Source: Pontibacter arcticus (GTDB lineage Bacteria > Bacteroidota > Bacteroidia > Cytophagales > Hymenobacteraceae). Taken from it: a stretch of 64,000 nt of DNA. Of this stretch, positions 52,082 to 61,115 are shown one piece after another. The notes under the pieces were generated by a model. That model was not told the origin of the DNA. It saw only the letters and a program-made list of their open reading frames with translations, and made no database searches. The stretch spans positions 436,501 to 500,500 of the forward strand of contig NZ_QMDV01000004.1 in the NCBI RefSeq assembly GCF_003284895.1, in the 5' to 3' direction. Position 1 is the stretch's first letter. Each line of letters opens with the position of its first letter. The translations under genes were made by a program, and so were the position numbers.

Positions 52082-53443
52082 CTTGGTAAAAATATTATCC
52101 AATAAATCATCTGTTGTGATCTCTCCGGTGATTTCACCTAAGCTGTAAAGTGCGCGGCGGATATCGGCGGCTACCAAATCGCCGCTCATGCCCAGAGCGA
52201 GACCGTTGAGTACATCATCTAAGGCACTGTACGTTTTGTTCAGGCTGTCTACGTGGCGGAGGTTGGTAACGATGGTTTGTTGCTGCGTATTTAGTTTTCC
52301 GAGGTTAACCTTGTCCATCAATGCCTGTTTCAGCGCTTCCATATTGGCACCTTCGGCAGCCGAGATCTGTACCAGGTTTTCCATATTTCCGAAAGCGGAA
52401 AGCAGGGCAGCGGAAGCTTCGTCTATTTTATTGGCAACGGCCAGCAGCGGAAGTTTTTTCGGATTCAGTTCTTCAATTTCAGTTTGTACTTCCTCGGGCG
52501 AGCTGGTGGTGATATCGAACAGGTAAATGATCAGCGACGACTGGCTAAGCTTCTGGTGCGTGCGTTCCACACCGATTTTCTCTACTTTGTCTGTTGTTTC
52601 GCGGAGGCCGGCGGTATCAATAAAACGGAAAGTGATGCCGCCAATGTTAATCTCATCTTCAATAAAATCGCGGGTAGTGCCGGGCACATCCGATACAATA
52701 GCTTTTTCCTCGTTCAGGAGTTTGTTCAGCAGCGTAGATTTGCCGGCATTTGGTTTTCCTACGATCACGGTTGGTACACCGTTTTTGATCACATTGCCTA
52801 GTTCAAACGACTTCAGCAATTCCCGGATTATACTTTGAATGTTGAGAATAAGCGTACGTAACTGGTCGCGGTCGGCAAACTCCACATCTTCTTCGCCAAA
52901 GTCCAGTTCCAGTTCGATCATCGAAGCAAAGTGCACCAGTTCGGCCCGCAGGCGCTTTATTTCTTGCGAAAAACCACCGCGCATCTGCTTAATGGCCACT
53001 TCATGCGAAAGAGCAGAATCAGAAGCGATCAGGTCGGCTACGGCTTCAGCTTGCGCCAGGTCAAACTGGCCGTTCAGGAAAGCGCGTTTCGTAAACTCAC
53101 CGGCATTGGCCAGTCGCGCTCCTTTTTTCAGGAACAACTGCATCAGCTGCTGCACAATAAAATCAGAACCGTGGCACGATACTTCCACCACATTTTCGCG
53201 GGTATAAGAATGCGGCGCTACAAACAACGACACCAGCACTTCGTCCAGCACTTTTTCTCCGTCGCGGATAGTACCAAAATGTATGGTATGGCTGGCTTGG
53301 TTTAACAGGTTCTTACCGGCAAAAACAGCATTGGTAATGCTGATGGCTTCAGGGCCCGAAAGGCGAATAACGGCAATAGCGCCGGTGCCGGGAGCGGTAG
53401 CTACAGCTGCAATGGTATCGTTCGAAAAAGTATGGTTAATCAA
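52064..53443 (-). CDS. mnmE: tRNA uridine-5-carboxymethylaminomethyl(34) synthesis GTPase MnmE
   Basis: 459 residues. The N-terminal tetrahydrofolate-binding domain (IAAVATAPGTGAIAVIRLSG), a helical domain, the inserted G domain with GKPNAGKSTLLN (G1), DVPGTTRD (G2) and NKID (G4), and the C-terminal FCIGK with the conserved Cys. With MnmG it forms cmnm5U34 in tRNAs. The last codons and stop fall inside the right attachment repeat of the satellite, and the protein is intact. Not co-transcribed with the thioredoxin gene upstream (74 bp apart but no overlap). Confidence 0.96.
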   Translation of the reverse strand: MINHTFSNDTIAAVATAPGTGAIAVIRLSGPEAISITNAVFAGKNLLNQASHTIHFGTIRDGEKVLDEVLVSLFVAPHSYTRENVVEVSCHGSDFIVQQLMQLFLKKGARLANAGEFTKRAFLNGQFDLAQAEAVADLIASDSALSHEVAIKQMRGGFSQEIKRLRAELVHFASMIELELDFGEEDVEFADRDQLRTLILNIQSIIRELLKSFELGNVIKNGVPTVIVGKPNAGKSTLLNKLLNEEKAIVSDVPGTTRDFIEDEINIGGITFRFIDTAGLRETTDKVEKIGVERTHQKLSQSSLIIYLFDITTSSPEEVQTEIEELNPKKLPLLAVANKIDEASAALLSAFGNMENLVQISAAEGANMEALKQALMDKVNLGKLNTQQQTIVTNLRHVDSLNKTYSALDDVLNGLALGMSGDLVAADIRRALYSLGEITGEITTDDLLDNIFTKFCIGK

Positions 53444-53517
53444 AATAAAGTCGCTTAAGGAACAGGCAAAAGTACGAAAAAGTATGAATCTGGAAGCGCA
53501 CTTAGCAGCACAGCCTA

Positions 53518-54087
53518 CTACTTCAGCGTTTTTTCGTACTGCTGCCAGTCCATGGTTTTGTGGTGGTTGTCGCCGAAATATTTCAGAATATTGGAGAAAG
53601 CCTTTGCATCCAGATAGCCCGGAACCGGAGTCAGCATATTAAATTTTTCGTCCAAGTAAACCGTCGTCGGAAAGCTCATTTGCCCTTGCAGCAACGCAAC
53701 AGCCAGTTCGTGTGCTTTGTATTCCGGGTTATATTTGTAAGTATGGCCATTTAACGTGATCGGCTCTTTGCCTTCGGCATCCAGTTTTACAGCGTAGTAA
53801 TTCTTGTTTACATAGGCGGCTACTTCGGCATCAGAAAAAGTGCTTTTATCCATTTTCTTGCACCAGCCACACCAATCGGTATACACATCAATAAAAACTT
53901 TTTTAGGGTTTGATTTGATTTTCTGGGCAGCTTCTTCCATCGTGATCCACTTAATCTTTTCGGCTGGCTTCTTATCAGAAAGTATGGCATGAGCAGATGA
54001 AATGCTTGTTTCCGGAGAGATAAACGCGAAAGCGGAAAGTGCAGAAGCAAGTGAAAGTATAAAAAGTAAGTATGGCTTACGAAACAT
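53518..54087 (-). CDS. Secreted thioredoxin family protein
   Basis: 189 residues with an N-terminal signal peptide (FRKPYLLFILSLASALSAF). The thioredoxin active site is in DVYTDWCGWCKKMDKSTF (CGWC), with the cis-proline loop in QMSFPTTVYLD. It would act in the periplasm in disulfide exchange. No partner gene is adjacent. Confidence 0.88.
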   Translation of the reverse strand: MFRKPYLLFILSLASALSAFAFISPETSISSAHAILSDKKPAEKIKWITMEEAAQKIKSNPKKVFIDVYTDWCGWCKKMDKSTFSDAEVAAYVNKNYYAVKLDAEGKEPITLNGHTYKYNPEYKAHELAVALLQGQMSFPTTVYLDEKFNMLTPVPGYLDAKAFSNILKYFGDNHHKTMDWQQYEKTLK

Positions 54088-54173
54088 GTTGTTTTCTTTT
54101 GTAAAGTATAAATGCTGCTATTATCTGGATGGAAACAACGCGGGTAAAGTATAAATTCCGGCTTAGGTTATCC

Positions 54174-55046
54174 TTATACCGGTTGCAGGGTGCGGCGCTT
54201 CAAAAGCAAACCACGCTGCGGCGAAAAGCAAAGTGCCAAAATAAACTCGACACCTGTAACGGTGGCGATAGCACCGGCAATAGAACCATCCAGCCACACC
54301 GCCAGGTAATAACCTGAAAACGAAGCGATTACACCAAGTATAACCGAAAGTATAAGCATCGTTTTAAAGTTATCGGTCAGTAAATAAGCTGTAGCCGGCG
54401 GACCAACGATAAAAGCCACTACCAATATCGCACCTACCGACTCGAACGATGCCACCGTAGTAAGTGAAACGGCCGTCATGAGTAAATAGTACCACAACGA
54501 TGTGGAAATGCCAATAGCAGCTGCATAAGCCGGATCAAAAGCGGTCAGGAACAGTTCTTTGTAACCGATAACGATAAACGAAAGTATAAGCAGCGTAACA
54601 ACTCCCAGCGTCCAGATGGTGCGTGGGCCGTAACTAAGGCCATTGTCGGTTAGCCATAGGTCGAGCGGCACGTACGCAATTTCGCCATACAGCACACAAT
54701 CCTGGTCGAGGTCTACTTGTCCGGCAAAAACGGAAATCAGGATAATACCGATTGCAAATAAAGAAGTAAAAGTTACACCAATAGCTGCATCAGCCTGCAC
54801 ACGCGCATAGCGATGAAAAAACTCGATCAGGAAGGTGGTGAGCACGCCCAGCAAGCCTGCCCCGATCAGCATCGGAACCGTATCACGGGAACCGCTCAAA
54901 AGAAAAGCGATCACAATGCCAGGCAGCACTGCATGTGAGATTGCATCGCCCACCATGGCCATCCTTCTAAGTATCAGGTAGCACCCCAGCAAGCTACAGC
55001 AGGTAGCTACCAACGAACCAGTCAATATGATCCAGAATGCATTCAC
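54174..55046 (-). CDS. Metal ABC transporter permease (TroD/ZnuB-like)
   Basis: 290 residues, about eight membrane segments. The ABC-3 family signs are GDAISHAVLPGIVIAFLLSG and AIGVTFTSLFAIGIILIS. It is the last gene in the metal transporter operon and comes 46 bp after the fused permease, so it is the partner permease. Metal preference cannot be read from it. Confidence 0.92.
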   Translation of the reverse strand: MNAFWIILTGSLVATCCSLLGCYLILRRMAMVGDAISHAVLPGIVIAFLLSGSRDTVPMLIGAGLLGVLTTFLIEFFHRYARVQADAAIGVTFTSLFAIGIILISVFAGQVDLDQDCVLYGEIAYVPLDLWLTDNGLSYGPRTIWTLGVVTLLILSFIVIGYKELFLTAFDPAYAAAIGISTSLWYYLLMTAVSLTTVASFESVGAILVVAFIVGPPATAYLLTDNFKTMLILSVILGVIASFSGYYLAVWLDGSIAGAIATVTGVEFILALCFSPQRGLLLKRRTLQPV

Positions 55047-55092
55047 AGGTTAAAGGTTTTATTGTTTAATAAATAACTCGTAACTCAGAACT

Positions 55093-56379
55093 CTAAAGTG
55101 GTATTTTAGACTGATGCGGATCGAGTGCCGGGTAATTCAGTTCTTCCATCAGTTTTTCTTCCAGTTCGGGTGTGATGATGTGTTCGATTGTTTCTGCGTC
55201 TTCGTGTACGTGGTCGGAGGGGAGTTCTAAGTATTGCGTTAAGTATAATTCCCAAAGCCGGTGTAGCCTCACTACGCGTCTTCCCCGAATCCGGCCTTCT
55301 TCTGTTAGCAGCCAGCCGTTTTGCTGTTTACTTACAAAACCTTCGCATTGAAGTTTTTTTAAGCCTTTCAGGATGCTATTCTGGGGTAGATGGCGGCGTT
55401 GCATCAGCTCGGTTATACTTTGTGCATCTGTAAAATTCTCCTTCAGCTCGCCCACCTGGTAGAGTAACTTAAGAATATTTTCGTCGAGGATGCGGGAACG
55501 GTTGCGGCGCTGGCGAATGATCCGGGATACCCAGCCACGGCCGGGTGCAAACGCAAACGAAAGTATAGCGATCAGGGAAATGATCAATACGATCCAGGGA
55601 CCGGTGGGCATGGAAGGCGCCGTGTAGGAAACAAAAGCTCCCGCCAACCCCGAAAATGCACCCATCACAGCAGCTATCAAAAGCATAACCGGTAATTTCT
55701 CTGTCCAGAAGCGAGCCGCAGCAGCCGGAGTGATCAGCATGGCCGCCATTAATACAACCCCAACCGCCTGTATGCCCACTACCACCGCAAACACTGTAAG
55801 CGTGGTTAAGAGCAGTTCCAATGCCCTCACCGGAAACCCGATGGTACGCGCATAAGCCTGATCGAAACACAGCAGCATTAATTCTTTATAAAAAACGATA
55901 GTAGCCACTAAAAGAAGCACAGCCACCACACTGAAAACAATGAGGTCTTCGCCGACCAGCGAGGCTGCTTTTCCAAATAAAAACTTATCGAGTCCGCTTT
56001 GCGCTGCGTTGCCCGAATGCTGGATGGATGTAAGTAAAAGTATACCGATCCCGAAGAAAACGGAAAGTACCAGGCCAATGGCCGTATCTTCTTTAATGCG
56101 GGTACGGGCCGTAATAAAATCAATAACAACGAGCGAAAACCAACCGGTAATAAAAGCGCCCAGCAAAAGTATGAAAGGGTTTTTTGTGCCCGAAAGTATA
56201 AATGCCAGGCAAACGCCCGGCAGCACGGCATGGGCCACGGCATCGCCTACCAGCGCCCTTTTGCGGAGCAGGCTAAAGCAACCCACTACCGCCGAACTGC
56301 TCGCCAGCAAAATGGAGCCAATCGTAACAAAGCGTACATTGGCATCAGCAAACGAAAAGAATTCCAGGAACTCGTTCAT
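55093..56379 (-). CDS. Metal ABC permease fused to a DtxR-like domain
   Basis: 428 residues. N-terminal ABC-3 permease (about 1-285) with GDAVAHAVLPGVCLAFILSG and seven to eight membrane segments. The last ~140 residues form a DtxR-type HTH and metal-binding/dimerisation region: NILKLLYQVGELKENFTDAQ, LTEEGRIRGRRVVRLHRLWELYLTQYL and HEDAETIEHIITPEL, with metal ligand-type Glu and His. The same architecture is present in the TroC type with C-terminal regulator domain. It overlaps the ATPase gene by 4 bp. The fusion may sense the transported metal at the membrane. Confidence 0.9.
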   Translation of the reverse strand: MNEFLEFFSFADANVRFVTIGSILLASSSAVVGCFSLLRKRALVGDAVAHAVLPGVCLAFILSGTKNPFILLLGAFITGWFSLVVIDFITARTRIKEDTAIGLVLSVFFGIGILLLTSIQHSGNAAQSGLDKFLFGKAASLVGEDLIVFSVVAVLLLVATIVFYKELMLLCFDQAYARTIGFPVRALELLLTTLTVFAVVVGIQAVGVVLMAAMLITPAAAARFWTEKLPVMLLIAAVMGAFSGLAGAFVSYTAPSMPTGPWIVLIISLIAILSFAFAPGRGWVSRIIRQRRNRSRILDENILKLLYQVGELKENFTDAQSITELMQRRHLPQNSILKGLKKLQCEGFVSKQQNGWLLTEEGRIRGRRVVRLHRLWELYLTQYLELPSDHVHEDAETIEHIITPELEEKLMEELNYPALDPHQSKIPL

Positions 56380-57173
56380 TTTACCTGTTTTTCGCGTGAT
56401 GGTATTTCTTGTTTGCGGAGCAGATCGCCTACTTTAGTCAGTACGGTTAGTTTGCCGCCATAGGTTTTTTCGAGCAGTTCCTGTGTCAGTACCTGGTTGG
56501 TTGGCCCGGATGCTACCAGGCGCATATTCAGTAGTACAATCCAGTCAAAGTATTCTACTGCAGATTGCAGATCATGATGTACCACAACCACCGTTTTGCC
56601 TTGTTCGCGCATAATTCGGAGAAGTTCGATAATGGCCATTTCCGTAGCGATATCAACGCCGGCAAACGGCTCATCCATGAAGTAGATATCAGCGTTCTGT
56701 GCCAGTGCCCTTGCCAGGAAAACGCGTTGTTGCTGCCCTCCCGAAAGCTGTGAAATCTGGCGGTTGGCAAATGATTGCATGCCTACTTTTTCGAGTGCCA
56801 GCATGGCTGCTTCCTTGTCGGCTTTACCGGGACGCTTAAACAAACCCATACTTCCGTAGCGGCCCATCAGTACCACATCAAAGGCAGAGGCCGGAAAATC
56901 CCAGTCTACCGATTCGCGTTGCGGTACATAGCTTATCTTTTTACGGACTTCCTTGATTTCTTTATCGAAGATGCGCACGTAGCCGCTGCTGGTTGGCAGA
57001 AGATCCATGATGGCTTTCACCAGGGTAGATTTTCCGGCACCGTTCGGACCGATCACGCCCACCAAAGCACCGGCGGGCAATGTTAAGTCTACGCCCCAGA
57101 GCACAGGTTTCCGATCATAACTTACCGTCAGGTCATGTACTTCTACTACCGGATTCTCAACATGTATAATCAT
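56376..57173 (-). CDS. Metal ABC transporter ATP-binding protein
   Basis: 265 residues. Walker A GPNGAGKST, signature LSGGQQQR, Walker B DIYFMDEP and H-loop VVVHHDLQ are complete. It powers uptake of manganese, zinc or iron through the two permeases. It starts 4 bp after the binding-protein gene's stop codon, and its stop overlaps the fused permease start by 4 bp. Confidence 0.94.
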   Translation of the reverse strand: MIIHVENPVVEVHDLTVSYDRKPVLWGVDLTLPAGALVGVIGPNGAGKSTLVKAIMDLLPTSSGYVRIFDKEIKEVRKKISYVPQRESVDWDFPASAFDVVLMGRYGSMGLFKRPGKADKEAAMLALEKVGMQSFANRQISQLSGGQQQRVFLARALAQNADIYFMDEPFAGVDIATEMAIIELLRIMREQGKTVVVVHHDLQSAVEYFDWIVLLNMRLVASGPTNQVLTQELLEKTYGGKLTVLTKVGDLLRKQEIPSREKQVK

Positions 57174-57177
57174 AGAT

Positions 57178-58095
57178 CTACTTTAAAGCTGCTACTATAA
57201 TGCGGACATTATACTTTACCATACCGATGTAAGTGCCTTCGGGTGTGCCGGCTGCGCCCAGTGCATCGGCATACAATGTACCGCCGGTTTTAACAATGTG
57301 GCCTTTCTGGCGGCTGCCTTCCTGTACTGCTTCGATGGCTTTCGGGGATACCGAGGACTCTACAAACACCGCTTTTATTTTGTTTGCTACAATGTAATTT
57401 ACCAGCGATGATACATCCTGCAGTCCGAATTCCGAAACTGTGGAAATACCCTGCAGGCCGCGCACTTTTATTTTATAAGCATCACCAAAATAACCGAAGG
57501 CATCATGGGCTGTTATTAAGATGCGTTGCTGAACCGGTATCGCTGCTATTTCAGTTTTTACCAGGCTATCCAGTTGCGTGAGCTGCTGTAAGTATAAAGT
57601 TGTATTTTGTTTATAAAGCGCAGCGTTGGCAGGGTCTTTCTTTTGGAGTTCTTCGCTGAGGTGCTGTACGACCAGTTGCCAGAGCGCTACATCAAACCAG
57701 ATATGCGGGTCGTGGTTCTGGGAGCCATCGCCAAGCTGCCTGAGTTGGTTTTCAGGAATGTTTTCGGTGGCGGCTACAACGGTTTTAAGCCGGCTGAGTT
57801 TTTCGAGTACTTCGCCCATTTTGCCTTCCAAATGCAGGCCATTGTAAACGATTACATCTGCCTCAGTCAGCTTATTCAGGTCGCCTTGTGTAGCTTTGTA
57901 GAGGTGCGGATCAACGCCGCTGCCCATCACGGCTTCCACATCGGCGGCATCGCCTGTAATGTTTTTGACAGCATCCGCCAAAATGCCGGTAGTGGTAATT
58001 ACCTGCATGCGCTCCCCGGGTTTTACGGGTCCTTTGTCTACAACCTGGGTGCAGGCCGAAAGAAGTATAAACAGAAAGAGGAGCAGGGTTTTCAT
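57178..58095 (-). CDS. Metal-binding lipoprotein of the ABC transporter (TroA/MntA-like)
   Basis: 305 residues. Lipoprotein signal MKTLLLFLFILLSAC (lipobox LSAC). A cluster-9 solute-binding fold with ligands in SGVDPHLYK, NHDPHIWFDV, AFGYFGDAYK and a C-terminal ADALG. The His-rich loop typical of ZnuA is missing, which favours manganese or iron over zinc. It follows the regulator gene by 11 bp and precedes the ATPase by 4 bp. Confidence 0.9.
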   Translation of the reverse strand: MKTLLLFLFILLSACTQVVDKGPVKPGERMQVITTTGILADAVKNITGDAADVEAVMGSGVDPHLYKATQGDLNKLTEADVIVYNGLHLEGKMGEVLEKLSRLKTVVAATENIPENQLRQLGDGSQNHDPHIWFDVALWQLVVQHLSEELQKKDPANAALYKQNTTLYLQQLTQLDSLVKTEIAAIPVQQRILITAHDAFGYFGDAYKIKVRGLQGISTVSEFGLQDVSSLVNYIVANKIKAVFVESSVSPKAIEAVQEGSRQKGHIVKTGGTLYADALGAAGTPEGTYIGMVKYNVRIIVAALK

Positions 58096-58106
58096 AGTAT
58101 AACGGC

Positions 58107-58763
58107 TTAAGCCGACAGGAAAATGTTTCTGGAAGCTTCGCTGGAGAGCACCATACTTTTGGTTTCGTTCAGCATAATTTCCATGGAGTTATCGTACGCA
58201 ATTTTATCCAGCACCTGTATGGAACTGCCCAGACCAATGCCCATTTTATCGAGGTACTGCAGAAAAAGCGGCTGCGAATCGTTTACGCCAACCACACGCC
58301 CAACAGTGCCAACTTCCAACTCGGCCAGCAGCTTTTGTTTTTTCTGTTTCATCTGGCCGCTTTCGGAAGGAATCGGGTCGCCGTGCGGATCGAACTGCGG
58401 AAAAGCCAGAAACTCATCCAGGCGCTTTACCAGCAATTCAGAAGTAATATGTTCGAGTTCTTCGGCTACTTCGTGTACTTCGTCCCAGCTGAATTTCAGT
58501 TTATCTACCAGGAAAACTTCCCAAAGCCGGTGCTTCCGGATGATCTGCAAAGCAATGCGCTCGCCTTCTTCTGTAAGCGAGACACCTTTATACTTTACAT
58601 AATTGGCAATGCCCTTTGTGCCGAGTTTCCGGAGCATATCTGTTACAGAGGCGGCTTTGGTGTTCAGCGCTTCGGCAATGGCATTGGTATTTACTTCCTG
58701 CGTACTGTTAACCGACAGTTTGTAAATGGCTTTAATGTAATTTTCTTCGGTATGGCTATGCAC
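58107..58763 (-). CDS. DtxR/MntR family metalloregulator
   Basis: 218 residues, longer than MntR because it includes a C-terminal FeoA/SH3 domain (about 145-218). The N-terminal HTH is HSHTEENYIKAIYKLSVN with NAIAEALNTKAASVTDMLRKL. Metal site residues are in HEVAEELEHITSELLVKRL. First gene of the operon, so it probably represses its own operon when metal is plentiful. Its start is 15 bp after a strong inverted repeat. Confidence 0.92.
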   Translation of the reverse strand: MHSHTEENYIKAIYKLSVNSTQEVNTNAIAEALNTKAASVTDMLRKLGTKGIANYVKYKGVSLTEEGERIALQIIRKHRLWEVFLVDKLKFSWDEVHEVAEELEHITSELLVKRLDEFLAFPQFDPHGDPIPSESGQMKQKKQKLLAELEVGTVGRVVGVNDSQPLFLQYLDKMGIGLGSSIQVLDKIAYDNSMEIMLNETKSMVLSSEASRNIFLSA

Positions 58764-58777
58764 GTTAGATAATTAAG

Positions 58778-58827
58778 AATTATGAATTACGAATTAAGAA
58801 TGAGATCCTAATTCGTAATTCATAATT
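58778..58827. repeat. Perfect 19-bp inverted repeat of AATTACGAATTA units
   Basis: 58778-58796 and 58809-58827 are exact reverse complements (AATTATGAATTACGAATTA). The loop is 12 nt. The arms consist of about 9-bp near-repeats of GAATTAx. It separates fabH from the metalloregulator. Confidence 0.75.
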
Positions 58828-58848
58828 GTAAATTCGGAATTCAAAAAC

Positions 58849-59847
58849 CTACCAGCGGATTAAGGCAGAAGCCCAGGTAAACCCACTGCCAAATGCGGCC
58901 AGGCAAACCAGATCGCCTTCTTTAATGCGGCCTTCCTGTACGGCTTCGCTCAGCGCAATCGGAATAGAGGCTGCAGTGGTATTGCCATACTTTTGAATAT
59001 TACTGAAAACATTCTCAGCAGGCAGGCCCATTTTCTGTTGTATAAAAGAGGTAATGCGCAGGTTTGCCTGGTGCGGAATCAGCATGTTGATATCCGAAGA
59101 CTGGTACCCGTTTTTGTTCAGGGCTTCTTCAATCACTTCCGGGAAACGGGTAACAGCGTGCTTAAATACCACATTACCGTTCATGTAAGGATATACGCTG
59201 CCATCGTCGATCATCTCGTGGGTCAGGCGGTCTTTTTTATTTGAGTTAGGTGCCGTTACAGCCAGTTCTTCGGCAAACTCGCCATCGGCATGCAGGTGCG
59301 TGGAAAGTATACCGGAGTTGTTATCGGCAGCAGGTGTTAAAACAACCGCGCCGGCGCCGTCTCCGAAAATAACCGAAACCCCACGGCCACGATCCGAGAA
59401 ATCCAATCCGCTGGAGTGTATCTCAGAACCCACCACCAGAATGTTATTATACATGCCTGTTTTTATGAACTGATCAGCTACCGAAAGGGCATATACAAAG
59501 CCAGAGCATTGGTTACGGATATCCAAAGCCGGAATCTCTTTCAGGCCCAGTTCGCGCTGCAACAATACACCGGAGCCTGGGAAAAGGTAATCCGGGCTAA
59601 GTGTAGCAAACACGATCATATCCAGGTCAGTGGCTTGCAAACCAGCCATTTCCAGGGCCTTGCGCGAAGCATTGGCAGCCATATTGGCGGTAGTATCTTT
59701 GCCTTCCTCAAAATAACGACGCTCCTGTATACCCGTTCTTTCCCTGATCCACTCATCAGTGGTATCCATCAACTTCTCCAGGTCTTTATTTGTAACTACA
59801 TTATCAGGAACGTAGTGGCCGGTACCGGCAATTTTAGAATTACGCAT
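58849..59847 (-). CDS. fabH: Beta-ketoacyl-ACP synthase III (FabH-like)
   Basis: 332 residues. Catalytic triad is Cys114 in RNQCSGF, His259 in IPHQANLR and Asn289 in YGNTTAAS. TGIQERRYF and GSGVLLQRELG are other FabH signatures. It condenses acetyl-CoA or another acyl-CoA with malonyl-ACP to begin fatty acid synthesis. It is not next to other fab genes, so it may be a paralogue with branched-chain or special primer use. Confidence 0.93.
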   Translation of the reverse strand: MRNSKIAGTGHYVPDNVVTNKDLEKLMDTTDEWIRERTGIQERRYFEEGKDTTANMAANASRKALEMAGLQATDLDMIVFATLSPDYLFPGSGVLLQRELGLKEIPALDIRNQCSGFVYALSVADQFIKTGMYNNILVVGSEIHSSGLDFSDRGRGVSVIFGDGAGAVVLTPAADNNSGILSTHLHADGEFAEELAVTAPNSNKKDRLTHEMIDDGSVYPYMNGNVVFKHAVTRFPEVIEEALNKNGYQSSDINMLIPHQANLRITSFIQQKMGLPAENVFSNIQKYGNTTAASIPIALSEAVQEGRIKEGDLVCLAAFGSGFTWASALIRW

Positions 59848-59938
59848 AGTATTTAGCTATTTATAGATTTCAAATATACTGATTATCGTGAGATTTAGAT
59901 TTGCCTAAAAATATTTTTTTCAAAGATATCGTTTGATT

Positions 59939-61066
59939 TCAGTTGATTAAATTTGAGATCAACGGTACTAATTTCTGCTCTTCGGATTTCCAGAATACGT
60001 CATCCGGAATCCCATACTGATAAAAAAGCTGCTGTTGCAACTGATTTAAAACTCCGGCAGCACCTGCAGTGGCAAAATCTATACTTATACCCGCCTTATA
60101 CTGCTTTACCAGTTGGTTCCAGAACGGATTTTCCTGTATTAAGATAGGTAAACCATGCGCTGCATACTCAAATAACTTGGTTGGGATGCATCGGAACGTA
60201 CTTTCGTTGGGCTGGTAGGGGAGCAGGCCGAGGTTACATTGCTGTATTTGCGCAAGTATAAGTTGGTGTGGTACAGGTTCAGAACCGCCTATCAGTTTAA
60301 TGTAAGGCTTGTTTTTTGTTGCCTGAAGTACACGCTGCCAGGTTGTTGCTTTTGCGCAATAACCAATAATGGTGAGCGTGATATCGGGTTGCTGTTGATA
60401 GAATTTTTCTGCCCATATTATCGCTTCGAAAATGCCATACTCTGCTGCAATAGTGCCCGCATATAAAAGCTGTAAGGGTGTGTTTCGCAATGAAACCGGC
60501 AGTTGCCTTTGCTGTAAAGTATAAACCGCTTTATACTTGTTTTCAAGGATCGTATAGTTGTTGGGCTTCAGAAAAGGAAGTTCATCTGCATAACTGCGCT
60601 CTGCCAGAAAATAATGATCTATACTTTTGGCCAGCAGCTTTTCCATACTTCGAACGCCAAACGCAAGTATACTTTTTAAAACCGGCGGATAATTTTGCTG
60701 GGCTTTCAGGTTGAGGGCGTAATTTTCCTGTACATCATACACCAGTTTGCAGCTATACTTCCTTTTGTAAAGTGCAGCCGGCAGCAGAAGCTCGTGGGTA
60801 CAAACGATGATCAGATCAGGCTTTAGTTGCCTTAATAACCTGTAAAATTGCTGCTGCGCTGTTATCCTACCAAAACTGAGGCGCCTGAATCTGAAAACAG
60901 GATGAAAAAATACAGCAGAATTCTCGGGAATAAAGTCTGTATGAAAACCGCATATATGCACTTCTGTGCCTGGTAACTGGCTCAGCGACAGCCCGATCTT
61001 TTCGAACATGCGGGTGTCGGTAACCGGTTTGAGGAGTGAAGCAAGCAGGATTCTCTTTTCAGACAT
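59939..61066 (-). CDS. Glycosyltransferase family 4-like protein
   Basis: 375 residues. GT-B fold with KRILLASLLKPVTDTRMFEKI at the N-terminus and a C-terminal domain with LLYAGTIAAEYGIFEAIIWA, ITLTIIGYC and TKLFEYAAHGLPILI (EX7E-like region IPTKLFEYAAHGLP). It transfers a sugar to a cell envelope acceptor of unknown type. Divergent from dapD, with a 49-bp gap. Lone gene. Confidence 0.85.
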   Translation of the reverse strand: MSEKRILLASLLKPVTDTRMFEKIGLSLSQLPGTEVHICGFHTDFIPENSAVFFHPVFRFRRLSFGRITAQQQFYRLLRQLKPDLIIVCTHELLLPAALYKRKYSCKLVYDVQENYALNLKAQQNYPPVLKSILAFGVRSMEKLLAKSIDHYFLAERSYADELPFLKPNNYTILENKYKAVYTLQQRQLPVSLRNTPLQLLYAGTIAAEYGIFEAIIWAEKFYQQQPDITLTIIGYCAKATTWQRVLQATKNKPYIKLIGGSEPVPHQLILAQIQQCNLGLLPYQPNESTFRCIPTKLFEYAAHGLPILIQENPFWNQLVKQYKAGISIDFATAGAAGVLNQLQQQLFYQYGIPDDVFWKSEEQKLVPLISNLIN

Positions 61067-61115
61067 TGGTTAAATTTAATACTTTTGCCTGATCATATAC
61101 AAACCCAACCCAGAC

